The notes: a model not told the origin generated them from the letters alone. 48,268 bases of DNA from Candidatus Parcubacteria bacterium (GCA_018664825.1 JABJNO010000017.1:114743-163010), one strand, 5' to 3'. Numbered from the stretch's first letter, positions 1 through 8,055 are shown. A program made the numbers and translations.

Positions 1-848
1 ATATTACGAGCATCTATCTTGGTTTTATCGACATTGGCTACATCCAATAATTTTTGCAAACCAACTCTCTGTGTTTTTTGTAAAACTATCAAACCATAAA
101 TAAGTAAGGTTCGATTTTCACCCAAAAGAGGAACCATGTCAGCTACAGTAGAGATCGCCACCATATCAAGAAGCCACTTTTCTTGTAGCTCTTTTTCTTT
201 GTCTGATTTTTTGTTGCTATTATATTTTATCAAACCTTGAGCAAGCTTAAAGGCTACTCCTCCACCAGCCAAAAATTTGAATGGATATTCTTCTCCTGGA
301 CCTTGAGGGTGGATAATAGCTACGGCTTTTGGTGGTTTTTCTGGTACTGCATGATGATCTGTAATAATAATATCAAGATTTTTATCATTGGCTAAACTAA
401 CTTCTTCGGTATTACTGATTCCACAATCACAAGTAATTACTAATTTGGTATTATTTTTAGAAAATTCTTCAATCGCCTTAGCGTTTAAACCATAGCCTTC
501 TTTTTCTCTATGAGGCAAATAAGCCTCTACTGTAGCGCCCAAACTTTCTAATACACTAGTCAGAATAACACTAGAACAAACTCCGTCAGCATCATAATCA
601 CCATAAACAACTATTTTTTCTTTTTTTTCTATGGCCCCATATATCCGTTCACAGGCCTTTTTCATATCTTTGAACAAAAAAGGATCATGGATATCATCTC
701 CATAATCAGGATGCAAAAATTCATCAACCTGTGCTTGAGTTTCCAAGCCACGATTATACAATAATTGAGCTACCGTTGGATGTAGCTCAGGAAATTTTTC
801 TATAATTTTTTTATCTACTTTTTCTGGTAAATTCCAAGTATATGACAT
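1..848 (-). CDS. recJ: Single-stranded-DNA-specific exonuclease RecJ (3' part outside window)
   Basis: This is the N-terminal part of RecJ, the 5'-3' single-strand exonuclease of recombination and mismatch repair. It starts at the ATG at 848 and runs off the left edge in frame, so about 282 residues are visible. The DHH-family motifs are clear when the reverse strand is translated: VVYGDYDADGVCSSV around residue 80, TCDCGIS, then TDHHAVPE with the DHH triad, followed by IIHPQ and LAGGGVAFKLA. These are metal-binding motifs of the catalytic core. The C-terminal OB fold and the stop lie outside. The family is certain. Its start is about 60 bases downstream, in the direction of transcription, of the terminator that closes the previous minus-strand gene. 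Confidence 0.95.
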   Translation of the reverse strand, partial: MSYTWNLPEKVDKKIIEKFPELHPTVAQLLYNRGLETQAQVDEFLHPDYGDDIHDPFLFKDMKKACERIYGAIEKKEKIVVYGDYDADGVCSSVILTSVLESLGATVEAYLPHREKEGYGLNAKAIEEFSKNNTKLVITCDCGISNTEEVSLANDKNLDIIITDHHAVPEKPPKAVAIIHPQGPGEEYPFKFLAGGGVAFKLAQGLIKYNSNKKSDKEKELQEKWLLDMVAISTVADMVPLLGENRTLLIYGLIVLQKTQRVGLQKLLDVANVDKTKIDARN

Positions 849-911
849 ATTGATTTTTTTAGTGGCTTAATTTTAACAGGTATTGTTAGATTTGCCAATT
901 TTATAAATAAA

Positions 912-938
912 AACCCCGTTTTTTAGATAAACGGGGTT
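912..938 (-). terminator. Rho-independent terminator
   Basis: A ten-base stem, AACCCCGTTT at 912-921 and AAACGGGGTT at 929-938, has a short AT-rich loop. On the minus strand it is followed by a T-rich tract. It lies just after the stop of the small gene ending at 947 and before recJ. Confidence 0.85.
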
Positions 939-946
939 GTTTAATA

Positions 947-1153
947 CTAGACGTTAACAACAATTGTTACAAAAGTAGTATCATCAATGAAAGCAAGTTC
1001 TCCTGTACTTATACAGGCAATATTTCGATATGCCCTACAATTGGCTACCCAGACTTTCTTTTTGAGTTTCAAGTATATTTTATCTTTATACTCAAAGGTT
1101 TGGCCCGGTTTTAGCAACACAAAAGACTTTCTTTGTGCAACCTGATAAGTCAT
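947..1153 (-). CDS. Small hypothetical protein, 68 aa
   Basis: A 68-residue protein of unknown function. I chose the ATG at 1153 because AAAGGAG sits a few bases upstream; a GTG at 1159 in the same frame has no better site. The sequence pattern is LKPGQTFEYKDKIYLKL, a basic middle, then STGELAFIDDTTFVTIV. It resembles very small all-beta proteins in phages and many bacteria with the pattern 'GxxFxxxGxxYxKx..NxxxGxxxxxxxxxxV'. I recognise only this general pattern and can assign no function. A terminator follows at 912-938, so it may be a single-gene transcript. Confidence 0.6.
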   Translation of the reverse strand: MTYQVAQRKSFVLLKPGQTFEYKDKIYLKLKKKVWVANCRAYRNIACISTGELAFIDDTTFVTIVVNV

Positions 1154-1207
1154 GATCACTCCTTTCGAAAATTGAATGGACTATTGGAACATCAGACTAT
1201 AACATAT

Positions 1208-1609
1208 TTATTTTACTTTTACAACTTTTATCTTTACGGGTCTTTTTTTGGGTGTGCTTATTTTCTTTACTTTCTTTTTTACTTCCCTGGTTTCTATCTT
1301 TTCTACTTCTTTATATATTTTGGTGGCTACTTTTTTTACTTCCTTGACCTCGGGACGTACTTTGTTAAATTTTTTGAGCTCTGCCATCAAAAATACCAAA
1401 CCAAAAGCCAAAAATACCAAACCAACCAACAAAAGCCAAAAATATAAATTATCAACATTAAAAAAACTATAGCCCGATGCCTTGGCCGGAATATCTGTAT
1501 AGTCATTGACTATGGTTTCAACTTCGCTATTGAGCTCTCGAAGTTTTATTTCGGACTCAACCAAGTTTTCCAAAACTGTATTTTCTTGAGCAAGTATTAT
1601 TTTAGACAT
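1208..1609 (-). CDS. Single-pass membrane protein with basic tail, 133 aa
   Basis: Unrecognised protein. An acidic helical N-terminal segment of about 40 residues (heptad-like, possible coiled coil) is followed by one clear membrane helix around residues 54-75 (FWLLLVGLVFLAFGLVFLM). The last 55 residues are very rich in Lys, Glu and Val and end in a strongly basic tail (KKRPVKIKVVKVK). The start at 1609 overlaps the last 13 bases of ackA, which suggests translational coupling downstream of that gene. A cytoplasmic basic tail that could touch nucleic acid or the membrane surface is inference. Confidence 0.6.
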   Translation of the reverse strand: MSKIILAQENTVLENLVESEIKLRELNSEVETIVNDYTDIPAKASGYSFFNVDNLYFWLLLVGLVFLAFGLVFLMAELKKFNKVRPEVKEVKKVATKIYKEVEKIETREVKKKVKKISTPKKRPVKIKVVKVK

Positions 1610-2742
1610 TTTAATGTTTTATTTGCTAAATTCATTGTTTCACCTGTCGGCGCTACCAACACTCTACATTTTTTGGGCTTGACCAAATCCTTGAGTATCA
1701 TCTTGCGAATCAAAGCATTGTCGGCAATCGCTCCAGTAAAAACTATAGCGTCCAGTTTTTTGGTCATAGCAATATATGATGCTAAATATCTTTTGATGTC
1801 ATATATAAATATTTGTAGAGCAACTTTGGCCAAGTCTTTTTGTTTTTTATCAAACTTGAGACTAGACTTGTAGCCAGAGACCCTATATCCAGCGGCCAGT
1901 AGCACTTCTCTCAAATCTGCCATGCCCGCTAGGCCCAACAGTCCAGATTTTTTGTTCAACAATTCTTTTATCTTCGGCAAAGGCATTTTGACCTCTTGAT
2001 TCAAGAAAAATACAACACTAGCCGGAATATCACCACTGCGAGTAGCCATGGTTAATCCTTCGTTTGGTGAAAATCCCATTGTAGTATCTTTGACCTTGCT
2101 ATCATACCAAGTGATACTACTACCTGCTCCTAGATGACAAGTGATTACTTTGAGCTTGTTTAGCTTTTTATTGGTCATCTTGGCGGCATACAAAGTAGCC
2201 ATTTCATGACTCAGGCCATGAAAACCATATTTTCGTATTTTATATTTGTTGTAAAGACTAATAGGTAATGAATATAAGTATGCTTCAGCTCCCAAATCTT
2301 TGTACCAAGCCGTATCAAAACTCATTGATGTTTTTACTTTTGGCCAAGTCTTTTTGACCAAGTCAGCCAAATCAAGTGCTGCTGGATTGTGCAAAGGAGC
2401 AAGCTTGTTATATTTTTTTATCCTATTCAAAAATTGATTATTTACTTTGACTGTATCTGTAAATTCTTCACCACCATGTACCATTCTCAAGCCAACGTAA
2501 GTAATATCAAAATTAACCAACAGGTCGTGCAAGTGATGCCACCAATTTTTGAGATTGTGTCCTGTCTGATAATTTATTGTGCTAGTTTTGTTGCCGGATT
2601 TATAAACTAAAATAGATTTTTTACCAGCTATAGAAAAGTGTCCAGACAAAACAGACTTGCCAAGAATTTTTTTGTCTACTTCAAAAACAGCAAATTTCAA
2701 ACTGCTACTTCCATTGTTTAAAACTAATAAATGTTTTTTCAT
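1597..2742 (-). CDS. ackA: Acetate kinase
   Basis: Converts acetyl phosphate and ADP to acetate and ATP, the last step of fermentative substrate-level phosphorylation. Family motifs are in order: LNNGSSSLKFAVF at the N-terminus (phosphate/nucleotide binding), GLRMVHGGEEF, APLHNPAAL, SFDTAW (catalytic Asp), YGFHGLSHE (catalytic His), CHLGAGSS, MATRSGDIPASVV (catalytic Arg) and FTGAIADNA. A Glu is kept near the C-terminus (TGET). At 381 residues it is slightly shorter than the usual 400. It lies 4 bases after the pduL-type gene, so acetyl-CoA to acetate is encoded as a two-gene operon. Confidence 0.96.
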   Translation of the reverse strand: MKKHLLVLNNGSSSLKFAVFEVDKKILGKSVLSGHFSIAGKKSILVYKSGNKTSTINYQTGHNLKNWWHHLHDLLVNFDITYVGLRMVHGGEEFTDTVKVNNQFLNRIKKYNKLAPLHNPAALDLADLVKKTWPKVKTSMSFDTAWYKDLGAEAYLYSLPISLYNKYKIRKYGFHGLSHEMATLYAAKMTNKKLNKLKVITCHLGAGSSITWYDSKVKDTTMGFSPNEGLTMATRSGDIPASVVFFLNQEVKMPLPKIKELLNKKSGLLGLAGMADLREVLLAAGYRVSGYKSSLKFDKKQKDLAKVALQIFIYDIKRYLASYIAMTKKLDAIVFTGAIADNALIRKMILKDLVKPKKCRVLVAPTGETMNLANKTLKCLK

Positions 2743-2746
2743 GATC

Positions 2747-3313
2747 TTAAACGTCTAATTCTGCCAAACTACAAGTCAATAAACCAGCTGCGTTGGCTTC
2801 ATCTGTATCTAGATGAATTGCAGTTGTAAAATCACCAACCCTAGCTATAATATCTAAAAAAATAATTGACCTTGGCCCAGCTACCTTGGCACTTACTTTT
2901 TGTCCATTTTTTATCTTCCATTTTTTGGCATCGGTCTTTGATATGTGTAAGTGTCGTTTTGCTATTATTACCCCTGAATCAAGTTTTACATTTCCGTCAG
3001 ATCCCTTTAGAGTGACCTCGCCCGGTGTATCTTTGAGGTCTCCAGAGATACGAAATTCAGGCTTAACGCCCAAAATCCTAGCATCAGTCAGGGCTAGTTC
3101 TATCTGAGTCTGCTTGCGTACTGGACCTACTATCCTGATACTTAACATACCTTTTGGTCCAATCACATCTATTTTTTCACTAGCCGCAAACTCTCCAGGC
3201 TGAGATAGCTCTTTGAGTGGTTTCAATTGATATCCTTTGCCAAAAAGCTTTTCCAAATGAGCCTTGGAAATATGTAGGTGCCTAGCTGAAATTTCGACTG
3301 GTACTTTTTTCAT
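2747..3313 (-). CDS. pduL: PduL-type phosphate acyltransferase (phosphotransacetylase)
   Basis: PTAC-family enzyme that interconverts acyl-CoA and acyl phosphate; beside ackA the likely substrate is acetyl-CoA. Two copies of the metal-binding RHLHIS motif are visible, one near the N-terminus (VEISARHLHIS) and one in the middle (IIAKRHLHIS), matching the duplicated beta-barrel of the family. A late HLDTDEANAAG segment is also typical. I take the ATG at 3313 (188 aa), since the protein alignment starts there; the frame is open further to a TTG at 3376. No microcompartment shell genes are nearby, so this looks like a stand-alone metabolic enzyme replacing Pta. Confidence 0.92.
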   Translation of the reverse strand: MKKVPVEISARHLHISKAHLEKLFGKGYQLKPLKELSQPGEFAASEKIDVIGPKGMLSIRIVGPVRKQTQIELALTDARILGVKPEFRISGDLKDTPGEVTLKGSDGNVKLDSGVIIAKRHLHISKTDAKKWKIKNGQKVSAKVAGPRSIIFLDIIARVGDFTTAIHLDTDEANAAGLLTCSLAELDV

Positions 3314-3399
3314 AATTTCAAGTGAAGATTTATAAAAATACTTATTTATATTTATTTTTGTATAATCTGAACGCAAGAATTATATGCTTTGCATATAAT

Positions 3400-3498
3400 C
3401 TAAACTCTAGCATTATTTAAATTGACAATAGCGGTAATTGATAAACCAAGTATCACAAGTAAAAAGAAAATGACTACTCCCCAAATAATTTTTCTCAT
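3400..3498 (-). CDS. Possible 32-aa membrane peptide
   Basis: A short open frame from the ATG at 3498 reads MRKIIWGVVIFFLLVILGL followed by SITAIVNLNNARV. This is one clean hydrophobic helix with positive charges on the N-terminal side. It starts 18 bases after the stop of the gene ending at 3516 and fills most of the otherwise empty gap before pduL. There is no clear ribosome site and no family match, so it may be a real micro-protein or a chance frame in AT-rich DNA. Confidence 0.35.
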   Translation of the reverse strand: MRKIIWGVVIFFLLVILGLSITAIVNLNNARV

Positions 3499-3515
3499 AA
3501 ATATATTTTAAAAAA

Positions 3516-4118
3516 TTAGGATATCGATTGGTCATCAGCAACAATCGCTCTACAAACTGGCCGCTGATTTATATCAAATATAGTATACACCTTTACATTA
3601 TAAAAAGTAGACGATGAAAAAGCATAAGGAACTCCGTTGAAATAATCATAGTATTGATAAACAATTGAGTGTTTATTACCAGCTTTTTGCAAACAACTAT
3701 CATGATCAGCTACACTACCATCTATATACAAATATTTTGAATTTGGGTTAAAAAATTCTTCAGTTTTTACAATTGGCCATTTAGAAGTAAGGCCAGCTTC
3801 ATACTCAAGCTTTATTACATCCACCATGCCGTTCATAAAACTTACTTTTCTACTATTAAATTCTCCTGCTTCTTTCTTCTGGCTTTCAAGAAACTTTGAG
3901 TTCAGGCAATAAAGTTGTCCATCACAGTTAACGGCTTCAGCTTTTTTTATAATATTTAATTCAGTCTCGTCATTATATATCTGTACAAATTTTAAAAGTT
4001 CTACATCAGAACCAAAGCTAAAATGTTTTTTTTGCTCATAGGCCATATAAAACCTAAAAGCATAAAACAAAACAACTAGTCCAATAATTATAAACATTAA
4101 AACTTTTAAAAATTTCAT
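3516..4118 (-). CDS. Membrane-anchored hypothetical protein, 200 aa
   Basis: Unrecognised. A single N-terminal hydrophobic helix (about residues 4-24, VLMFIIIGLVVLFYAFRFYM) acts as signal anchor. The remaining 175 residues are soluble and probably outside the membrane. Four Cys residues are present (NCDGQLYC, DSCLQK, RPVCRA), enough for two disulfides. The start is one base from the stop of the PfkB kinase gene, so it is co-transcribed with it. No domain could be assigned. Confidence 0.65.
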   Translation of the reverse strand: MKFLKVLMFIIIGLVVLFYAFRFYMAYEQKKHFSFGSDVELLKFVQIYNDETELNIIKKAEAVNCDGQLYCLNSKFLESQKKEAGEFNSRKVSFMNGMVDVIKLEYEAGLTSKWPIVKTEEFFNPNSKYLYIDGSVADHDSCLQKAGNKHSIVYQYYDYFNGVPYAFSSSTFYNVKVYTIFDINQRPVCRAIVADDQSIS

Positions 4119-4119
4119 A

Positions 4120-5109
4120 CTATAATTTATACTTCTTTAAATCTGCTTTGCCAAGCAAACCTTCTTGAGCACCTATCTTCATAATTACTGAATTACTATT
4201 GAGAATACCAAGTTTCAATGATTTTTCAATATCTCCTTTGTATTTGATAAGTCCGGCCACAAAACTAGAACCAAAACTATCTCCGGCGCCAGTGGTATTG
4301 ATACCCCTGCGCTTTAGAGCTGCCTTAAAGTATATCTTTTTACCATCATAAACATATGCCCCTTTTGCTCCATCGGTCACTACGGTCAATTCCTGACCAT
4401 AGCTATGTAGTTGTTTTAGTATTTGATTGATATTATTTTTTACCTTGTCTCCTTTGACGCTTACCAAAAGCTCCAAAGCCTCGTCTCTATTTACATCAAA
4501 GACTGTTGTATTAGCCATATAACTCTTAAGACCCTTTAGACCCATAGCCAATTGATTTTTGCCAGGATTCCAGGCTACTTTAATTTTTTTGTTTATACAA
4601 TGATTAAACAATCCCTTGAGTCCTGGCTTGAAACTACCAGACAAAGAAGTCATGTATAACCAAGGAGTGTTTATCTTTTTGGTTGTTTTTTTGGTCAAAT
4701 CCATCTTGGCATTTGCTCCCCGATAAGCAAAAATAACATGTTCGTTGAATTTGCCAACATTGGCAATAAACGAAGTGCCTGTATTTATACCTTTCTGCAT
4801 CTGGACCAACTTTGAACTAATTTTCTTTTTTTTGAGCTCCAAAACTATTTCCCTACCAACCAAATCATCACCAATTGATAAAATTGCCTGAGTCCTAATC
4901 CCTAAAGCCCCAAAATTGGCAGCCGCATTCATACCACCACCACCAAAAGTCATATAAACCTCCTCACTATAAATTTTGGCTCCATACTCAAAGGCAATGA
5001 GTTTTTGACGCAACAAATCCTGCTTGTTATCAAGTAGAATCATATCGTCAGTATAAAACATAATATCGCGAGTGGCCCCGCCTATTGTTGTAACTGTATT
5101 TTTTACCAT
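4120..5109 (-). CDS. PfkB-family carbohydrate/nucleoside kinase
   Basis: Ribokinase-like sugar or nucleoside kinase of 329 residues, a normal length for the family. The N-terminal substrate signature is FGGGGMNAAANFGALG. The C-terminal ATP/anion-hole signature is NTTGAGDSFGSSFVAGL, with the catalytic Asp in GAGD. The segment FDVNRDEALELL is the usual linker helix region. Substrate cannot be read from sequence; ribose, a nucleoside or adenosine are options. It precedes the anchored 200-aa protein by one base. Confidence 0.88.
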   Translation of the reverse strand: MVKNTVTTIGGATRDIMFYTDDMILLDNKQDLLRQKLIAFEYGAKIYSEEVYMTFGGGGMNAAANFGALGIRTQAILSIGDDLVGREIVLELKKKKISSKLVQMQKGINTGTSFIANVGKFNEHVIFAYRGANAKMDLTKKTTKKINTPWLYMTSLSGSFKPGLKGLFNHCINKKIKVAWNPGKNQLAMGLKGLKSYMANTTVFDVNRDEALELLVSVKGDKVKNNINQILKQLHSYGQELTVVTDGAKGAYVYDGKKIYFKAALKRRGINTTGAGDSFGSSFVAGLIKYKGDIEKSLKLGILNSNSVIMKIGAQEGLLGKADLKKYKL

Positions 5110-5118
5110 TTAGATAAT

Positions 5119-5346
5119 TTAAATGTATCGATTATAATCTTTGATCTTATCAACGATTAGTTTCATGATGTACATAAAGACACCAAACATACCGGCGATA
5201 AATATTATCTGGCCATTGGTACCAACATCAAAATAAGATAATTGTTGAACAATAGTAATACCTACTAAGACTCCCAAAACCAAGGTAGCCAAAAATAAAA
5301 GCATTATCAGTGTAAAAATTAATTCCGCAATTTTATGCAGGGTCAT
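5119..5346 (-). CDS. Small two-helix membrane protein, 75 aa
   Basis: Two hydrophobic helices, roughly residues 8-33 (ELIFTLIMLLFLATLVLGVLV) and 47-66 (IIFIAGMFGVFMYIMKLIV), are joined by a short loop with a charged C-terminal tail. There is no recognised family. It lies 9 bases before the kinase gene and is probably in its operon. The ATG at 5346 is the only reasonable start. Confidence 0.6.
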   Translation of the reverse strand: MTLHKIAELIFTLIMLLFLATLVLGVLVGITIVQQLSYFDVGTNGQIIFIAGMFGVFMYIMKLIVDKIKDYNRYI

Positions 5347-5405
5347 AATTTTATTTTATTACTTAATGATTATATTATACCAAAAATTGACACTTACTAC
5401 CAATC

Positions 5406-5870
5406 TTAACGATGTGAGATAATATGATATCCTGCCACGGCCATAGCCACCCCGACATTGAGTGATTCTTTTATGCCATGCATAGGTAAATAGATAGTTT
5501 GGTCTACTTTATCTATGATACTTTTTGAAACTCCAGAAACCTCATTGCCAACTATCAGAGCTAGTGGAAACTTTGGCTTGAAGTCTAGATAATTTTTTGC
5601 CTTATCGTCAATTTCTAAAGCTACAATATTTACTCCTCTACTTTTTAATTTTTTTAAAAGATAAGATAAATTTTTATAATGCTGCCAAGGAACACTATCT
5701 TCTGCCCCAAGGGCTACCTTGGATATCTCCTTACGAGGCGGCTGACCAGAATAGCCAGTCAAAAACAGCCGATCTACACCCATAGCATCAGCTGTCCTAA
5801 ACATCGTCCCAATATTGTAGAGACTACGAATATTGTGCGCAATAATAAAAACTTCCTTATTCGTTGTCAT
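5406..5870 (-). CDS. TrmH/SpoU-type RNA 2'-O-methyltransferase
   Basis: SPOUT-fold RNA ribose methyltransferase of the small TrmH class, 154 residues from the ATG at 5870. Motif 1 is HNIRSLYNIGTMFRTADAMG, motif 2 is LIVGNEVSGVS, and motif 3 is LPMHGIKESLNVGVAMAVAGY (NVGVA in place of the usual NVSVA). These form the knotted SAM-binding site. The frame is open further upstream, but homology starts at this ATG. The start overlaps the last 14 bases of the upstream membrane-protein gene, indicating coupling. The target RNA position is unknown. Confidence 0.88.
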   Translation of the reverse strand: MTTNKEVFIIAHNIRSLYNIGTMFRTADAMGVDRLFLTGYSGQPPRKEISKVALGAEDSVPWQHYKNLSYLLKKLKSRGVNIVALEIDDKAKNYLDFKPKFPLALIVGNEVSGVSKSIIDKVDQTIYLPMHGIKESLNVGVAMAVAGYHIISHR

Positions 5871-7461
5871 GATAAACTTCTTCTTTCTTTTCTCGAATAA
5901 AACCAAGCCAATCTTCAAAGGCAGAAACAAACAACTTGAACGGAGCTTCGATAATAAAATCCATCACAAAGGCAAATAAATTTATCTTTTTGAACTTGGT
6001 AGACATCCAACGGCCAACTGCGACAATTGGCAAGGCAAAAAAGTTTATAAAAAATGAAATTATTCCTTCTTTTTTCTTTACGACTCTCAGTTCTTTGGCG
6101 GTATTACGTATCCTGATCGCAAAAAAGCTGACCGCGGTCAAGAAGAACAAGAATATCGCTCCACTTATTAGATTGAAATCTAGTTGATTTAAAAAGTAAA
6201 TAATACTTCCAAAAACTACTATATACAATATTGTATACATCAAATAATAAAACACCTGAAAGCCCAAATTCATACGATATTTTGATTTGAGTTGGCACAA
6301 AATAGATTGCTCGGCTTTGTTGTATATCAAATTGTGTAAGTTTTCCAAAATCTTTTGGGTATTTGCTTTGCTAGGTGGTAAAATACTCAATGTCACCAAA
6401 AACATAAGTAATGGCGGGAATACAACGTTGATCCCCAAATTAAAGTAATTCACTTCTTTGATTACGTACATTTCATACGGAAACTCAAGTAATATTGCCA
6501 ACAACACCTTGGTAGCAAAAATATAAATAATCGCCCGAACAGAAGATCTACTAATCCTACTTTTTATTTTTTTGTATTTTCTGTTTATCAACAATTTAGC
6601 CTCAGCTTCCAAGGCATCTGGATCTACCAAAAGTTGTTCCCAACCTTGTCCTTTTTCTAGTATCAACTCGTGTAAAATTTGAAAGGTTACAACTGGTTCT
6701 TTGATAGAATTCAAAATTTTTCTCTGATAAGGATGGTTGAGATGATCTTGAATAGTCTTGTAAATCGCTGGTAATTTGGCAGCAAATAATTTTGTCAGAT
6801 TTTCATCTGCTTTGAGCCATTGGGGAAAATATAAATTTATAAGATGAAAAGAAATAATCACATCATCAGATTTCACCAAAGACTTGTGAGTAGCTATATA
6901 TAGCTGAATATTTTTCTCTCGGATGCTTAATTGATCACCTTTTAGCTTGACCCTTGGTTTGGTGACCTGATACATAGCCTCGATCACAGAATCTTCTATA
7001 TCTTCTGGTTTGAGTAGCATGTCAATTTCACAAGCTTCTACACCAATCAACCAATCAAAATAATCTCTAATATTATCACCGTGATACATGTCATTCATCA
7101 TCAAAAACAAATCATTGTATTTTTGAATGATGCGAGCTACATCTTTTACTTTTTTTTCAGGAATTGTCTTATTTGGCAGATATTTGGCACGAATCAATTC
7201 TTCGACCAAGCCTTGAGCAATGTCTGGCTTCAACATTTCCATTATAAAACGTCGTTTTATATTTCTCTCAATCGCAAAACGGCGCAAAAGATGCACTTCT
7301 TTAAAATCAATACTATTTCTCAGTTTTTCATAGAGAGAAGCAAAATGACTGGCAATTTCCTCAACTTCTATTTTGTCTTCTTCTTTGTCTATTTTGCCTC
7401 TTTTCTTCCAAATCTGGTTTAGTTTTTTGTATAAAACTATTATTTCATCAGATATTTTCAT
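5857..7461 (-). CDS. Conserved-looking multi-TM membrane protein, 534 aa
   Basis: Unrecognised. The first 300 residues are soluble, helical and charged, including FDWLIGVEACEIDMLL. From about residue 305 there are four to five hydrophobic helices (IIYIFATKVLLAILLEF, VFPPLLMFLVTLSIL, VFYYLMYTILYIVVFGSIIYFL, GAIFLFFLTAVSFFAI and a shorter one near 480). The C-terminus carries an amphipathic region and a charged tail. The topology suggests a large cytoplasmic N-domain on a membrane anchor. It is the first gene of a minus-strand run and overlaps the methyltransferase gene. Confidence 0.65.
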   Translation of the reverse strand: MKISDEIIVLYKKLNQIWKKRGKIDKEEDKIEVEEIASHFASLYEKLRNSIDFKEVHLLRRFAIERNIKRRFIMEMLKPDIAQGLVEELIRAKYLPNKTIPEKKVKDVARIIQKYNDLFLMMNDMYHGDNIRDYFDWLIGVEACEIDMLLKPEDIEDSVIEAMYQVTKPRVKLKGDQLSIREKNIQLYIATHKSLVKSDDVIISFHLINLYFPQWLKADENLTKLFAAKLPAIYKTIQDHLNHPYQRKILNSIKEPVVTFQILHELILEKGQGWEQLLVDPDALEAEAKLLINRKYKKIKSRISRSSVRAIIYIFATKVLLAILLEFPYEMYVIKEVNYFNLGINVVFPPLLMFLVTLSILPPSKANTQKILENLHNLIYNKAEQSILCQLKSKYRMNLGFQVFYYLMYTILYIVVFGSIIYFLNQLDFNLISGAIFLFFLTAVSFFAIRIRNTAKELRVVKKKEGIISFFINFFALPIVAVGRWMSTKFKKINLFAFVMDFIIEAPFKLFVSAFEDWLGFIREKKEEVYHDNE

Positions 7462-7548
7462 AAGCTAAAAATACCATAAATCATGTTTTTTTTCAATGGC
7501 AATCTTTTTTTAAACGACTTGTATTATTATTGCCAATATCCCAAGGGC

Positions 7549-7577
7549 TTGACAAGATTGTATTATTATGTTAACCT
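7549..7577 (+). promoter_or_regulatory. Sigma70-type promoter for the leader operon
   Basis: A perfect -35 TTGACA (7549-7554) is followed after 17 bases by TAACCT (7572-7577), with an upstream TG one base before it (extended -10, TGtTAACCT). The predicted start is near 7584, about 22 bases before the first leader repeat. It would drive the tandem leader and the operon from 7876. Confidence 0.6.
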
Positions 7578-7605
7578 CCGATATTGACAATTTAATTATC
7601 TCAAA

Positions 7606-7673
7606 TGAGGCGAAGAATTATAGTCCGTATTTGGACGCTTGGACTATAAGGAGCTAGTAGCGTAACCGGCATT
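7606..7673 (+). ncRNA. Leader element copy 1 (candidate riboswitch-like RNA)
   Basis: A 68-base element, identical to 7736-7803. It contains a nine-base stem TTATAGTCC (7618-7626) / GGACTATAA (7641-7649) enclosing a second GGAC in the loop, then a conserved GGAGCTAGTAGCGTAACCGG segment. The 5' TGAGG (7606-7610) can pair with CCTCA (7690-7694), which overlaps the 5' arm of the terminator right after it (7688-7703). This gives mutually exclusive structures. I could not match it to a riboswitch class I know. Confidence 0.55.
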
Positions 7674-7687
7674 CAATAGCTTTTTGG

Positions 7688-7710
7688 CACCTCATTTTAG
7701 GTGTTTTTTT
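7688..7710 (+). terminator. Terminator of leader copy 1
   Basis: CACCT (7688-7692) pairs with AGGTG (7699-7703), followed by seven T residues (7704-7710). It lies 15 bases after the first leader element and before the second, so transcription would have to pass it to reach any gene. Confidence 0.7.
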
Positions 7711-7735
7711 GTACGTACATTACAACAAAAATATT

Positions 7736-7803
7736 TGAGGCGAAGAATTATAGTCCGTATTTGGACGCTTGGACTATAAGGAGCTAGTAGCGTAACCGGC
7801 ATT
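7736..7803 (+). ncRNA. Leader element copy 2 (candidate riboswitch-like RNA)
   Basis: A second, identical 68-base copy, 130 bases after the first. Sequences beyond the repeat differ, yet the same logic is kept: the 5' GAGGCG (7737-7742) is exactly complementary to CGCCTC (7831-7836), which is the 5' arm of the second terminator. ACCGGC inside the element can also pair with GTTGGT just downstream. The element is followed by a strong AGGAGG and the first gene of the operon. Confidence 0.55.
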
Positions 7804-7830
7804 GTTTTTGTTGGTTTTTGGTACTCTCAA

Positions 7831-7854
7831 CGCCTCTTAGAAGAGGTGTTTTTT
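7831..7854 (+). terminator. Terminator of leader copy 2
   Basis: CGCCTC (7831-7836) pairs with GAGGTG (7843-7848) and is followed by six T residues. Its sequence differs from the first terminator, but its 5' arm keeps complementarity to the start of the leader repeat. It ends 9 bases before the AGGAGG of the 59-aa gene. Confidence 0.65.
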
Positions 7855-7875
7855 GATATAACAGGAGGTTTTGTT

Positions 7876-8055
7876 ATGACTCACAAAAAACGAATGCTCA
7901 TCAAAAGAGCCCAAGGCTTGATTGCCAAACATCATGAAAACTTGGACTGGGATACAAAAGTATTGTACGAAAAAGTCCGGTTTCTGATACAAGACATGAC
8001 CCCCGAACAAATAGCTCAGGCTATGTTACGGGAAATGCATCGGGGCTCCAAGTAA
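7876..8055 (+). CDS. Small basic protein, 59 aa
   Basis: First gene behind the tandem leader. The ATG at 7876 is chosen because AGGAGG lies 7 bases upstream; an earlier ATG at 7846 sits inside the terminator. The protein starts MTHKKRMLIKRAQGLIAK, is helical and strongly basic at the N-terminus, and ends in TPEQIAQAMLREMHRGSK. There is no recognised domain. Nucleic-acid binding is possible given the charge, but this is inference. It lies 44 bases before the receiver-like gene in the same orientation. Confidence 0.65.
   Translation: MTHKKRMLIKRAQGLIAKHHENLDWDTKVLYEKVRFLIQDMTPEQIAQAMLREMHRGSK

Noticed and set aside
7606-7803. The two 68-base repeats as att sites or an IS footprint
   Set aside because: Each copy is followed by its own terminator with matching complementarity, only 62 bases lie between them, and no transposase or integrase is near. 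A regulatory leader explains more.
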